In this document: piece after piece, positions 55,484 through 63,985 of the stretch | Layout of the letters: each line of letters opens with the position of its first letter | Numbering within the stretch: the stretch's first letter is position 1 | From: Flavobacterium lacustre | GTDB lineage: Bacteria; Bacteroidota; Bacteroidia; Flavobacteriales; Flavobacteriaceae | NCBI RefSeq assembly: GCF_027474525.2 | Contig: NZ_CP114882.2 | Coordinates: 3,348,001 to 3,412,000 of the forward strand | Direction: 5' to 3' | DNA length: 64,000 nucleotides | The notes under the pieces: model-generated | Databases searched by the model: none | What the model saw: the letters and a program-made list of their open reading frames with translations, nothing else | Told to the model about the DNA's origin: nothing | Position numbers and translations under genes: made by a program

Positions 55484-56362
55484 ATGAGAAATTACAACTA
55501 CTATCTTTTTTTAATCAGTTTGTTACTAACTTCTACTATTACCAATGCCCAAACCATTAAAGATCCAGATGAATTTTTGATTCCAAAAGGAATAGACAGT
55601 TTACCCAAAATATTTCTTTTGGGCACTTTTCATTTTGAGTATCCTAACCTTGACGCCAATAAAGTTGATAAATCAAAACAGATTGATATTTTGTCCGAAC
55701 AAAAGCAAAAAGAGCTACAAAAGCTATTGGATTATGTTGCTTTGTTTAAACCTACAAAAATTTGTATCGAAGCGCCTGAAAGATGGAAGGCAATGGATAA
55801 GTACCGAAAATATAAAAAAGGAGAAAAAGAATTAGGGAGAGACGAAATACAGCAAATTGCCTTTAGACTATTAGACCGATTTAAACTAGACACTCTTTAT
55901 GCTGTTGATGCAAGTACCATTGCGGATGACTTAACAGAAACGAAAGATTCTCTCGTTATCAGGCCCTACATTGACGAAATATTTAAAGATTACACCTTCA
56001 AAGCCAATCCTAATTATAAAAAATGGGTGGAGTACGAAACAGAGATGAACACTAAAATTGCACTGTTTGACTATTTTAAGTACTTTAATTCACAAAAGCG
56101 ATTTTTAAGGGATTACGGATACTATTTATTAGGGGATTTCAAAAACGGAAAATACAACGGAGCAGACGCATTAGCGACCTATTGGTATGATCGAAATTTG
56201 AGAATCTTCAGAAACATTCAACGGTTGACCACTTCACCAAAAGATAGAATTTTAGTCTTATTTGGTGCGGGACACATATCTGTTTTAGACCAGCTCTTAA
56301 AATGCTCCCCAGAATATGATTATATAAAATTTGATGCGCTAAAAAATAAAAAAATCAACTAA
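55484..56362 (+). CDS. DUF5694-type secreted protein (TraB/GumN-like)
   Basis: The protein has 292 residues with a signal peptide ending TITNAQ (about residue 23). The fold resembles the TraB/TIKI/GumN erythromycin esterase-like group: PKIFLLGTFHFEYPN near 40-54 matches the GTxH motif, IEAPERWKAMDKYRKYK gives the conserved Glu, and a late LVLFGAGHISVLDQLL carries the GxxH motif. These are the putative metal or catalytic residues of that group. I recall similar proteins labelled DUF5694. It is probably periplasmic with unknown substrate. The glyoxalase-like gene starts four bases after its stop. Confidence 0.8.
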   Translation: MRNYNYYLFLISLLLTSTITNAQTIKDPDEFLIPKGIDSLPKIFLLGTFHFEYPNLDANKVDKSKQIDILSEQKQKELQKLLDYVALFKPTKICIEAPERWKAMDKYRKYKKGEKELGRDEIQQIAFRLLDRFKLDTLYAVDASTIADDLTETKDSLVIRPYIDEIFKDYTFKANPNYKKWVEYETEMNTKIALFDYFKYFNSQKRFLRDYGYYLLGDFKNGKYNGADALATYWYDRNLRIFRNIQRLTTSPKDRILVLFGAGHISVLDQLLKCSPEYDYIKFDALKNKKIN

Positions 56363-56366
56363 CAAA

Positions 56367-56798
56367 ATGGCTTCGTTAGCTTCTGAAATAAACGAAATCA
56401 AAACCACAATTATTAAAAATACAGCTTCTTTTATGGAACATAAAACCAAATCAATCCGTCCGTTTATTGGATCTAAAAACTTTACTATTTCCCGAAATTT
56501 CTACCATGACTTAGGTTTTGAAGAAGTGATTTTAGGACCTAATTTTTCTTATTTTAAAACCGATGCCATTGGGTTTTATTTGCAAGACGCTTATGTCAAA
56601 GACTGGATTGATAATACAATGCTTTTTTTAGAAGTCGAAGACGTTAATCGGTATTGGGAGGAACTGATTGCTCTGGGATTATCCGATAAATATGAAACTA
56701 TAAAATTAGTTCCCGTTCGAGAAATGGACTGGGGAAAAGAATGTTTCATTCATGATCCTTCAGGGATTTTGTGGCACATTGGAGAGTTTTACAAATAG
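56367..56798 (+). CDS. Glyoxalase/bleomycin resistance (VOC) superfamily protein
   Basis: The protein has 143 residues (122 if the internal ATG at 56433 is the start; the first 22 residues look non-conserved). It holds one VOC domain: SIRPFIGSKNFTISRNFYHDLGFEE, then FSYFKTDAIGFYLQD, MLFLEVEDVNRYWEEL and a final ECFIHDPSGILWHIGEF. The DPSGxxWH end is typical. Members range from metal-dependent enzymes to drug-binding proteins, and specificity cannot be told. The preceding secreted-protein gene ends four bases upstream, so the two may be co-transcribed. Confidence 0.8.
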   Translation: MASLASEINEIKTTIIKNTASFMEHKTKSIRPFIGSKNFTISRNFYHDLGFEEVILGPNFSYFKTDAIGFYLQDAYVKDWIDNTMLFLEVEDVNRYWEELIALGLSDKYETIKLVPVREMDWGKECFIHDPSGILWHIGEFYK

Positions 56799-56830
56799 CG
56801 ATTTGTACTTTTCCTTTGGATAAAAAATAA

Positions 56831-56896
56831 AAAAATCTTCAAAATAACGTCTTGAATTGCAAACACAATTAAAAGTTATCTTGAAGATTTTTTTTT
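56831..56896. terminator. Bidirectional terminator-like hairpin between the VOC gene and the dcu remnant
   Basis: AAATCTTCAAAATAAC (56832-56847) and GTTATCTTGAAGATTT (56875-56890) pair with one mismatch around about 27 bases, with a T-run on the right and an A-run on the left. It closes the plus-strand pair and the minus-strand porin unit. Confidence 0.7.
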
Positions 56897-56921
56897 TACC
56901 CGGATTAGGATTCCGTTCTTT

Positions 56922-57163
56922 TTATAAGAAATTCACCAATCCAAAACCTACTATAATGGCCGTCCAAACGGCTATAAGTCCCGGAATCATAAAACTATGG
57001 TTCAAAATCCAGGAACCGGCTTTTGTAGTTCCGGAGCGGTCAAAATTAATCGCTGCCAAATCACTTGGATAAAAACAAAAGAAGAAATACGCATAAGAAG
57101 CCGGAGTCCCATCACCATAAGGGAGATGTAGAGGACTTTTTTGAAATTAATATTCATTGTTTT
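56922..57163 (-). pseudogene. Remnant of a DcuA/DcuB-type anaerobic C4-dicarboxylate transporter
   Basis: A minus-strand frame open from 57146 to the TAA at 56922 encodes the last helices of a Dcu transporter. It reads PSDLAAINFDRSGTTKAGSW, then ILNHSFMIPGLIAV, and ends VGFGLVNFL. E. coli DcuB ends with a very similar FDRSGTT..G..VINHSF..PGL pattern (from memory). Functional Dcu proteins are about 440 residues, and only about 60 remain here, with no in-frame start. An ATG at 57163 (MKTMNINFKKVLYISLMV) begins five bases after the porin stop but is in another frame, so a large deletion or frame loss is likely. Confidence 0.72.
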
Positions 57164-57168
57164 CATTT

Positions 57169-58356
57169 TTAAAATCGGATTTGATATTGCAGCAGGATTT
57201 GGTTGTAATCGTATTGAGTACTATTAGCAACATTGGTATTGTAATCAACGAACAGCCCCACTAAAGAAAGTTTTCCGGCATAGTCTTCGCCCAAAATATA
57301 ACTGGCCATTGGTGTATACATTCTTAGCGGATTTCCATCTTTAACTAAATTTTCAAGGTATTCGTAACGGAAAGAAAACTCTAAACCGGTTCTTTTTTGG
57401 GTATCAATTATTTTTCTAATCATTGGAATTACATAAACCCCTTGCATTTCGTAATTGTTAAGATCCTTGCTAATCAATTTTGAAGCCGAATAAGCCGTCA
57501 AATTTGAACCGCGTTTGTATTCTGTATCTATGGCGAAATACCAATTAGGACTTAATTTTTTTTCAAATTGTATGTCTGCACCATAGGCCGAAGAGGACTG
57601 CCCATCAAAACGGGAAAACCCGGCATTGGTACCTAAATTCAAATGTTTAGTAAGTTTGTATTCCAGTCTAAACATGTGATTTTTGGCGTTATTATTATCA
57701 CCCAGTTGGTTTTTTCCGTTTCCGTTTACAAAACTGTAATAGTATTTTAATGGTATTTTTTTATCGGATAACGAACCAAAAACCGCCGCTCCTATCTGAA
57801 AACTTTGCCAACCGTTATTTCCAAAAAGTGTGTATTGATTAGACCAGTTAAATGATTTCAGAATATCGGCTGGATACAAATCTTCTAAACCAAAATATGG
57901 GCGAAATTGTCCCACTTGAACGGTAAAATAAGAATTGAATTTGTATTTTAAATTAGCCAATTCTAAAACACGGGTTTGAGGATTATTTTTAAAATCAGCC
58001 AGATTCACCAGAATTTGCGCAGTCATTTTACTAATATCAAATTTAGCTTGTAAACGGGCATATCTTAAATAAAAACCATTGCTGGAACCACTTGCGTCAG
58101 TTGTATGATTCCCGTTGATGTCCACATTTGAAGACAGGGTGTTCGCATAATCTCCAACCAATAACATGGCGTAGGATACTTTTTTGTTCAGAAAATCGAC
58201 TTTCTTGTCTTCTTGTCTAGGTGCTTCTTTTTGAGGGACGAGGGGAATTGGATTCTCTGCTTTTTTTAGGGAATCTACAACCGCACTCTGGCTGTAGCAA
58301 AGAGAAGTAAAGAGTGCCATAGGAATAAGCAGGCTCTTCTTGATTACATAAAACAT
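57169..58356 (-). CDS. Porin (phosphate-selective porin O/P-like)
   Basis: This 395-residue outer membrane protein has a signal peptide ending LCYSQ (about 22) and a mature lead rich in Lys, Glu and Pro (AENPIPLVPQKEAPRQEDKK). About 16 strands then end in a terminal YNQILLQYQIRF. Typical porin O/P features are NGFYLRYARLQAKFDISK, FTVQVGQFRPYFGLEDLYP and FQIGAAVFGSL. In Flavobacteria such porins often sit beside dcu and asparaginase genes. Here the dcu gene just downstream is a remnant, so the partner has been lost. A dyad at 58520 resembling an FNR or CRP site lies upstream. Confidence 0.85.
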   Translation of the reverse strand: MFYVIKKSLLIPMALFTSLCYSQSAVVDSLKKAENPIPLVPQKEAPRQEDKKVDFLNKKVSYAMLLVGDYANTLSSNVDINGNHTTDASGSSNGFYLRYARLQAKFDISKMTAQILVNLADFKNNPQTRVLELANLKYKFNSYFTVQVGQFRPYFGLEDLYPADILKSFNWSNQYTLFGNNGWQSFQIGAAVFGSLSDKKIPLKYYYSFVNGNGKNQLGDNNNAKNHMFRLEYKLTKHLNLGTNAGFSRFDGQSSSAYGADIQFEKKLSPNWYFAIDTEYKRGSNLTAYSASKLISKDLNNYEMQGVYVIPMIRKIIDTQKRTGLEFSFRYEYLENLVKDGNPLRMYTPMASYILGEDYAGKLSLVGLFVDYNTNVANSTQYDYNQILLQYQIRF

Positions 58357-58519
58357 ACTATTAGTGTTTGATTAAAACGATTAATAGCAATGAAAACATT
58401 TTTTAAATTGTATAGCTAAAGAAAGACAGGGGCATATGAATTAAAAAAATGACAGCCATTTCTATAAAGGTTTCATTATTAATTATAGCGCGAAATTAGA
58501 GCATCAATCCACTTTATAA

Positions 58520-58535
58520 CATGATATAAATCATG
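58520..58535. promoter_or_regulatory. FNR/CRP-like dyad upstream of the porin gene
   Basis: CATGAT and ATCATG are perfect inverted repeats separated by ATAA. The core TGATNNNNATCA matches the arrangement of FNR/CRP-family operators (TTGATNNNNATCAA) with one change per arm. It lies about 165 bases from the porin start and 180 from the DUF2809 start. Confidence 0.42.
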
Positions 58536-58640
58536 AAGAGAAAATTTGTGTACTAACCATATTTGTATTAGCAAAAGAGCACTCATTTTCAAGTGAATGC
58601 GGGAACTTGCGGGATTTAAACTTTGAAAATAATTTTATCC

Positions 58641-58648
58641 TATATTTG
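58641..58648 (+). promoter_or_regulatory. Bacteroidota -7 element for the DUF2809 gene
   Basis: TATATTTG is an exact TAnnTTTG match, 65 bases before the ATG. A CTTTG lies 15 bases upstream of it, slightly closer than the usual -33 distance. Confidence 0.45.
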
Positions 58649-58713
58649 ACATTATTAAGCAGGATATCATCACACTTATTTTTAGGATATCAAACACAAC
58701 CTTAACCAACAGC

Positions 58714-59103
58714 ATGCTAACATTTAACAAAAACTACTTTGGCTTTGCCGTACTTATTTTTTGCATTGAAGTTTTGATTGCACTGTTTGTCAAAGATCAG
58801 TTTGTCAGACCTTATCTTGGTGATGTTTTGGTTGTAATGCTCATGTATTGCTTTTTTAAATCCTTTATCAAATTGCCTGTCCTGACTGTTGCAATACTGG
58901 TATTGGTAATTGCTTTTGGTGTAGAATTTCTTCAATTTTTGAATGTTGTACAAATGCTGCATTTAGAACAATCCAAAATAGTCCGAACCGTTTTAGGAAC
59001 TTCTTTCTCCTGGATTGATTTACTCACCTATTGTATCGGAATTGCCATTGTGCTACTTGTCGAAAAGTATGGCCTAAAAAAGAATAAAACTAAAGTGTAT
59101 TGA
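58714..59103 (+). CDS. DUF2809 family membrane protein
   Basis: This 129-residue protein has about four membrane helices: YFGFAVLIFCIEVLIALFV, DVLVVMLMYCFFKSFI, VLTVAILVLVIAFGVEFLQF and LLTYCIGIAIVLLVEKY. The FVRPYLGDVLVVMLMYCFFK and GVEFLQ segments fit DUF2809, a small VanZ-like membrane family. Its biochemical role is unknown. It is transcribed alone and converges with the flippase gene just downstream. Confidence 0.8.
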   Translation: MLTFNKNYFGFAVLIFCIEVLIALFVKDQFVRPYLGDVLVVMLMYCFFKSFIKLPVLTVAILVLVIAFGVEFLQFLNVVQMLHLEQSKIVRTVLGTSFSWIDLLTYCIGIAIVLLVEKYGLKKNKTKVY

Positions 59104-59111
59104 GTCAAAAT

Positions 59112-60386
59112 TTAAAATAAACTCTTCCTGAAATAAATACTCAAAACCAGTAAATAAACAAAATAAGTCAGTGCATGTGCCATAACTACACCTTGTATTC
59201 CTATGGTTTTAATTAAAAAAATACTCGAAAAATAAGTTATTGAAAGTGAAAACAACTCGGTGATAATAAAAGCTGTCGTCAGCTTTTTGGCAAAAAATTG
59301 ATAGCCTAAAATCCAAGAAGCCATTTTTAACAAATCCCCTACTAACTGCCAAAAAAATAAAGTCGTAACCGGAAGAAATGCAGGTGTAAAAAGGATTTTA
59401 ACAATTAGAAAACGAGAACAATACACGATCAATAAACCAATGACAACAAAAGGAAAAATGGTTTTGTAATAACTCCAAAACACTTTTTTGGTGTCTTGAT
59501 TCGTATTTGCAACAGCGAGTTTGGGCAAAAAATAAAGGGTCAAAATAGAAGATATAAACAGCAAATAATACGATGATATTCGGGTTATGGCCTCCCAATA
59601 TCCTGCTTCCTGAATACCAATACCGGCAATTAGATTTTTTCGGATAGAAAGAAAAACAAGCGACCCGGCAATCCCGGAAACTAATGCCATCAAAAAATAA
59701 TGGGATAAGTTCTTTATAATCGAAAAATCAAAAAAGTGAAATCGGATAAAATGCAGTATTGGAAACGCAGTATTGATGTAATAAAAAGAGACCAAAAACA
59801 ACAATGCCGGAGTGCAAATAATTGCCAGCAACGCTCCTATTGTCTGATACTGATATATAAACAAAACCGAGACCAAAAGACCTATACAATTCCCAATTAT
59901 CGTGATGTAGATTACATTTTTAAAGCGTCCTAATCCATTTAAAATGGAAACTAAAATAATGGAAACCGAATACCATGGCAAAGCAAAAGCAAAAGCTTTA
60001 AAAACAAAATTATAAGCATATGAGGCTCCAAAAATAACTTCATTCCAATAATCGGACAAGAAAAACAAAAAGCAGCTCAACACTATTGAAATTATTGAAA
60101 CGGAAATAAAAACAGTAGAAACATATTTTTTTAATTCAGTTTCTTTTTCTTTGACTTCAGCAATATATTTCACAATTCCGTTTTGAAAACCTAAAGTGGC
60201 TATTGTTTCAAAAGAACCTACAAAATTTCTGAAATTCCCAACCAATGCCAAGCCACTTGGGCCTATAAAAATGGCAATGACTTTGGACGTAATTAATCCT
60301 ATACCCAGCTTTAAAACGACACTCAAACTATTGAGAGACGTAATTTTGAACAAGTGGGTTTGCATTATTTTTTTTAGGAAATTCAA
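59112..60386 (-). CDS. O-antigen flippase (Wzx-like, MOP superfamily)
   Basis: This 424-residue protein has about 12 membrane segments spread over its whole length. The first, LKLGIGLITSKVIAIFIGPSGLALVGNF, is typical of O-antigen translocases (WzxE-like), and NGIVKYIAEVKEKE follows. It moves lipid-linked oligosaccharide units across the inner membrane. It starts one base after the aminotransferase stop, and FemAB-like, aminotransferase and flippase genes form a three-gene unit on the minus strand. The ATG at 60386 adds seven residues to an alternative start at MQTHLF; either is possible. Confidence 0.88.
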   Translation of the reverse strand: MNFLKKIMQTHLFKITSLNSLSVVLKLGIGLITSKVIAIFIGPSGLALVGNFRNFVGSFETIATLGFQNGIVKYIAEVKEKETELKKYVSTVFISVSIISIVLSCFLFFLSDYWNEVIFGASYAYNFVFKAFAFALPWYSVSIILVSILNGLGRFKNVIYITIIGNCIGLLVSVLFIYQYQTIGALLAIICTPALLFLVSFYYINTAFPILHFIRFHFFDFSIIKNLSHYFLMALVSGIAGSLVFLSIRKNLIAGIGIQEAGYWEAITRISSYYLLFISSILTLYFLPKLAVANTNQDTKKVFWSYYKTIFPFVVIGLLIVYCSRFLIVKILFTPAFLPVTTLFFWQLVGDLLKMASWILGYQFFAKKLTTAFIITELFSLSITYFSSIFLIKTIGIQGVVMAHALTYFVYLLVLSIYFRKSLF

Positions 60387-60387
60387 A

Positions 60388-61497
60388 TTAATATTGATTT
60401 AAAATTTCAATAATAAAACGAACCTCATCCGTTGTCAATACCGGACTTATAGGTAAACTCAAGACTTCATTATGTATTTTTTCGGTAATTGGATAAGACA
60501 AATGATTCCAATGTGAAAAGGCTTTTTGCTGATGTGGCGGAACCGGATAATGCAGCACCGTTTGAATGTTATTTTCTTGCAAATAATCCTGTAAATGAGT
60601 CCTGTTTTGAGTTCGAATCACAAAAACATGAAAAACATGATTAGCAGAAAAATCCCAATTGGGCAAAGTAATTTTGTCATTATGTATTTCGGATATATAA
60701 CGCTTGGCAATGGCTCTTCGCTTTTCATTTTCGATATCTAAATAGGGTAATTTTACATTCAAAAAAGCTGCTTGCAACTCATCTAATCTAGAATTCACAC
60801 CGATATAATCACTAAAATATTTGGTTTCCGAACCGTAATTGCGCATGGATTGAATGATTTTGGCTAATTCAGCATCATTTGTAGTTACTGCGCCCCCATC
60901 TCCCAGCGCCCCAAGATTTTTCCCGGGATAAAAACTAAAAGCCGCAGCATCCGATAGATTTCCGGCTTTTCCGCTCTGTAAATCATCCCCGGAAACAGCG
61001 CCATGAGCCTGCGCCGCATCTTCAATCACCAAAAGATTGTTTTGATTTGCAAGAGTTCTTATTGCCTCCATTTCTGCCAATTGTCCGTAGAGATGAACGG
61101 CCAGAATCGCACTGGTTTTTGGTGTTATTTTTTCTGGAATTAAATCGGGGTTGATGTTGTACGTTTCCAACTTTGGCTCGACCAAAACCGGCACTAAATC
61201 TGCTTGTAAAATAGCGAGAATACTGGCAATATAAGTATTGGCAGGAACAATCACTTCATCGCCTTTTTGCAGTTTTCCGAGTTCGATATATCCTTTAAAA
61301 ATCAAAGTTATAGCATCCAGCCCATTTCCAGTTCCGATGCAATATTTAGTGCCGCAATAAGTGGCAAAATCAGCTTCAAATTTTTGGACTTCACTTCCCA
61401 GAATATACCAGCCATTGCCTAAAACTACTTTCAATTGTTGTTGAAAAGCAGCTTCATACGGTTCATTTATTTTCTTTATATCAAGGAATTTTATCAT
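60388..61497 (-). CDS. DegT/DnrJ/EryC1/StrS family sugar aminotransferase (FdtB-like)
   Basis: This 369-residue fold-type I PLP enzyme carries the cofactor Lys193 in [18 protein letters not shown] and Asp160 in [11 protein letters not shown], with [16 protein letters not shown] near 55-70. These marks match sugar aminotransferases such as FdtB and QdtB, which convert dTDP-3-keto-6-deoxyhexose to the 3-amino sugar. An FdtA-like isomerase is encoded at 52842-53249, so the two probably act in one pathway. It overlaps the FemAB-like gene by four bases (ATGA) and is followed by the flippase. Confidence 0.93.
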   Translation of the reverse strand: MIKFLDIKKINEPYEAAFQQQLKVVLGNGWYILGSEVQKFEADFATYCGTKYCIGTGNGLDAITLIFKGYIELGKLQKGDEVIVPANTYIASILAILQADLVPVLVEPKLETYNINPDLIPEKITPKTSAILAVHLYGQLAEMEAIRTLANQNNLLVIEDAAQAHGAVSGDDLQSGKAGNLSDAAAFSFYPGKNLGALGDGGAVTTNDAELAKIIQSMRNYGSETKYFSDYIGVNSRLDELQAAFLNVKLPYLDIENEKRRAIAKRYISEIHNDKITLPNWDFSANHVFHVFVIRTQNRTHLQDYLQENNIQTVLHYPVPPHQQKAFSHWNHLSYPITEKIHNEVLSLPISPVLTTDEVRFIIEILNQY

Positions 61498-62471
61498 ATC
61501 AAAACAGTCTCAAATGCCTTATAATTAATCGTTTTTACTTCATAAAAATCATGAACTACAGTACTGGCGCCAAAACTTTCTTTCCAATAGGACAATCCTT
61601 CATTCAATTTTTTGCCTTGGGCTTCATTTGAAATTCCAAAGTCAAAAAAGGGTTTCTTAGCGAAAATTTCTTTGATCAAAAAAGAATACAGAAAATCTAA
61701 ACTTCCCAGATTTTCTGCTCCTTCAAATTTAGAAATGTATTGGCAATGTGCTACATTTTCACTTTCGAAAATGGTAGTCCCCGCTACAATTTTATCGTTA
61801 AAATACACATTAAATTGTCTGATATTTTCTGGAAAAAGAGTTTTTAATTTTGTGATTTCTATCAAAGAATGAACGGGTTTTGCGTTGTGTTTCAAGTCTA
61901 AATTCGGAATTAATATTTCATTCCAAAACGGTTCAAAATCAGTCTCTTCTTTAATGATTAAACCATTATTAATTCCTTTTTGAATGCCTCTTTTTCGGAT
62001 TTTAGAAATAGGATTTTCCTTTGACAAATCGATAACCGACAAACTGTCTCTTCGCACTAATTGGGCTTCCGCCAAAAACAAAGCGTATTCCATTTCCTGC
62101 GCCGGTTTGGTATGATAAATAAATGGAATTGTTTTTAGATGCAGCTTTTCTATCGCATTCCTTTTCAAAAAAAACAAAACCGATTGAAATACAGCCAAAA
62201 CATCACTCAATTTAGTCTGCTCTTTATAAACAAGTCCGCCATACGTCAAACCCTGATGCGAAAAAATAGTATCTTCTGCTCTATTTGCCGGTAAAATGGC
62301 AACTAATTTTTCATTTTCAAAAACCATCAAAGAATAATCCTCAAATCGCTCTTTATGGTACTCCATAAAATCCCGATGAAACAAGAACGTAGCATTTTTG
62401 GCTCGACCAATAAAGGCATTCCATTGCTTATAATTGCTTTTGTGGTATTGTTTGACCGAGAGATTTTTCAC
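61494..62471 (-). CDS. FemAB/GNAT-like acyltransferase
   Basis: This 325-residue protein has the doubled GNAT-like fold of the FemAB family. Early [28 protein letters not shown] and a late [45 protein letters not shown] match the common C-terminal domain, and [21 protein letters not shown] closes it. Relatives transfer amino acids or acyl groups. In nucleotide-sugar operons next to an FdtB-like aminotransferase such genes are proposed to N-acylate the new amino group. It is the first gene of the three-gene flippase unit. Confidence 0.82.
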   Translation of the reverse strand: MKNLSVKQYHKSNYKQWNAFIGRAKNATFLFHRDFMEYHKERFEDYSLMVFENEKLVAILPANRAEDTIFSHQGLTYGGLVYKEQTKLSDVLAVFQSVLFFLKRNAIEKLHLKTIPFIYHTKPAQEMEYALFLAEAQLVRRDSLSVIDLSKENPISKIRKRGIQKGINNGLIIKEETDFEPFWNEILIPNLDLKHNAKPVHSLIEITKLKTLFPENIRQFNVYFNDKIVAGTTIFESENVAHCQYISKFEGAENLGSLDFLYSFLIKEIFAKKPFFDFGISNEAQGKKLNEGLSYWKESFGASTVVHDFYEVKTINYKAFETVLI

Positions 62472-62506
62472 TATAAAAATTTAGACTTCGTGAAAGTAAG
62501 CATTTT

Positions 62507-63109
62507 TTATTTATGTTCTAAAGTTGGCAAATACCATTTGAACTTCACCGCCATCAAGCGACCCGAAATAATAACCAATGAAGTAATTAAGTATAAAATG
62601 TCGTTTTCTAAATTCATTTCCTTTAAAAAGAAAAAAACAATTCCGCCAAAAATACAAACCGTGGCATAAATCTCTTTTCTGAAAATAACCGGGATTTCGG
62701 TACACAATATGTCTCGGATAACACCGCCAAAACAGGCTGTCATTGTTCCCAAAGCGATACAAATAACAGGATGTAAACCAATATTTATACCTTTTTCTAA
62801 CCCTATCAAAGTGAAAACACCTAAACCAATAGTGTCAAATAAAAACAAAGAAGTACGAAGACGATCAAACTTTTTGCGGAAAACAATCGCTAATATAAAT
62901 CCGATAATAATGACATATACATATTTCAAATCCAGCATCCATCCCACAGGTGTGCGCCCAATCATAATATCGCGTAAAGTTCCGCCTCCCACTGCAGTGA
63001 CAAATGCAATGATAAATATGCCAAAAGCATCGAGCTTTTTATGCATGGCCGTTAATGCTCCCGACATCGCAAAAGCCATCGTTCCGATAATATCTAATAG
63101 ATGAAACAT
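62507..63109 (-). CDS. Trimeric intracellular cation (TRIC)-type channel, UPF0126 family
   Basis: This 200-residue protein has seven membrane segments. It has two related glycine-rich halves: FVTAVGGGTLRDIMIG near residues 38-53 and MTACFGGVIRDILC near 123-136, the duplicated GGxxRD signature of this family. Bacterial TRIC proteins form trimeric potassium-type channels. Its role here is not known. It is a single-gene unit between the FemAB-like gene and the RDD gene. Confidence 0.9.
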   Translation of the reverse strand: MFHLLDIIGTMAFAMSGALTAMHKKLDAFGIFIIAFVTAVGGGTLRDIMIGRTPVGWMLDLKYVYVIIIGFILAIVFRKKFDRLRTSLFLFDTIGLGVFTLIGLEKGINIGLHPVICIALGTMTACFGGVIRDILCTEIPVIFRKEIYATVCIFGGIVFFFLKEMNLENDILYLITSLVIISGRLMAVKFKWYLPTLEHK

Positions 63110-63241
63110 ATTTTTCTTTTTTCAGTATTGTAATAAAGAATGTAATTGATTTTTTTACCGCAAGAGAAGTTATTTTTTATTTTAATCTCGCAAAAACAAT
63201 ACTCGCAAAATGGACTATCATTATTTTTTGAAATCTAACTT

Positions 63242-63985
63242 TTACATATTCTGCGTATAAAAATTATAATCTTTTAGAATTGTATTGACAAAATCAGAGT
63301 CATTTCCGGATTGATTTTGTATTCCTGTAACCGATTCAATTTTTCGACGTAATTTCAAGAGGGTTTCTGAATCTCCTTTGGCTTTAGCCAGTACAAAAGT
63401 ATCTTTGATAATTCGCATATCGTTATCGGATAATTTGATGACCAACGGATAAACGGGCACGTATTCATCGCCAATTTCCTCCAAAATTGTGTTGTTTATC
63501 GTAATCGAATTTTTTAAAGTAATCACAGCGGTTCCTGCTGTCATATCACCTAAGCGTTGGTTTTTGGCACTTGAAATTATGGCAACCAAAGCTACAATAC
63601 CATTTAGGATACTGATATCAATTATTCTAAAAAACCAACGTATCAGATAATCACCAAAACTGGCTTGATATCCATCTATTTTTACAACTTTTATTTTGCG
63701 CAGCTTTTTTCCAATGGTTTGTCCTTCAAAAATACTTTCTAACGTAATCGAATAAATCATAACCGGGAAATAAAACACCAGAATTGTCGCCATTACTGAC
63801 CATTGGTCCATCGTGTCGAAACTTTTGTTCATACCTAACCAATAGAAAAAAACACCGTAAACCACTAAACAATATGCGATTTTGATTACCCAATCAATTA
63901 AATAAGCCACAATACGTTCCCCTACCGAAGCGGCTGTAAAATTTATATTGACATTTTGGGTTGTATGAATAGATAATTCTGACAT
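63242..63985 (-). CDS. RDD family membrane protein
   Basis: This 247-residue protein begins with a short soluble lead, then the RDD domain in residues about 18-160: ASVGERIVAYLIDWVIKIAY (with the RxxAxxxD pattern in the first helix), a second membrane helix ILVFYFPVMIYSITL, the signature EGQTIGKKLRKIKVVKIDG and then QRLGDMTAGTAVI. A soluble C-terminal tail of about 75 residues (NDMRIIKDTFVLAKAKGDSETLL) follows. In Bacteroidota such genes often neighbour stage II sporulation M-like membrane proteins. The neighbour on the 5' side is outside the window. Its function may be ion or solute transport. Confidence 0.88.
   Translation of the reverse strand: MSELSIHTTQNVNINFTAASVGERIVAYLIDWVIKIAYCLVVYGVFFYWLGMNKSFDTMDQWSVMATILVFYFPVMIYSITLESIFEGQTIGKKLRKIKVVKIDGYQASFGDYLIRWFFRIIDISILNGIVALVAIISSAKNQRLGDMTAGTAVITLKNSITINNTILEEIGDEYVPVYPLVIKLSDNDMRIIKDTFVLAKAKGDSETLLKLRRKIESVTGIQNQSGNDSDFVNTILKDYNFYTQNM

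Larger units (their letters stand above)
58357..58713. other. Divergent intergenic region between the porin gene and the DUF2809 gene
   Basis: These 357 bases have no credible gene. They hold a dyad with FNR/CRP-like core (58520-58535), the -7 element of the DUF2809 gene (58641-58648), and AT-rich filler. No tRNA or other RNA fold was seen. Confidence 0.7.

Noticed and set aside
56857..57072. Plus-strand gene between the VOC gene and the porin gene
   Set aside because: The plus-strand frame is opposite the dcu remnant, starts from a TTG inside a hairpin, and has no recognisable domain.
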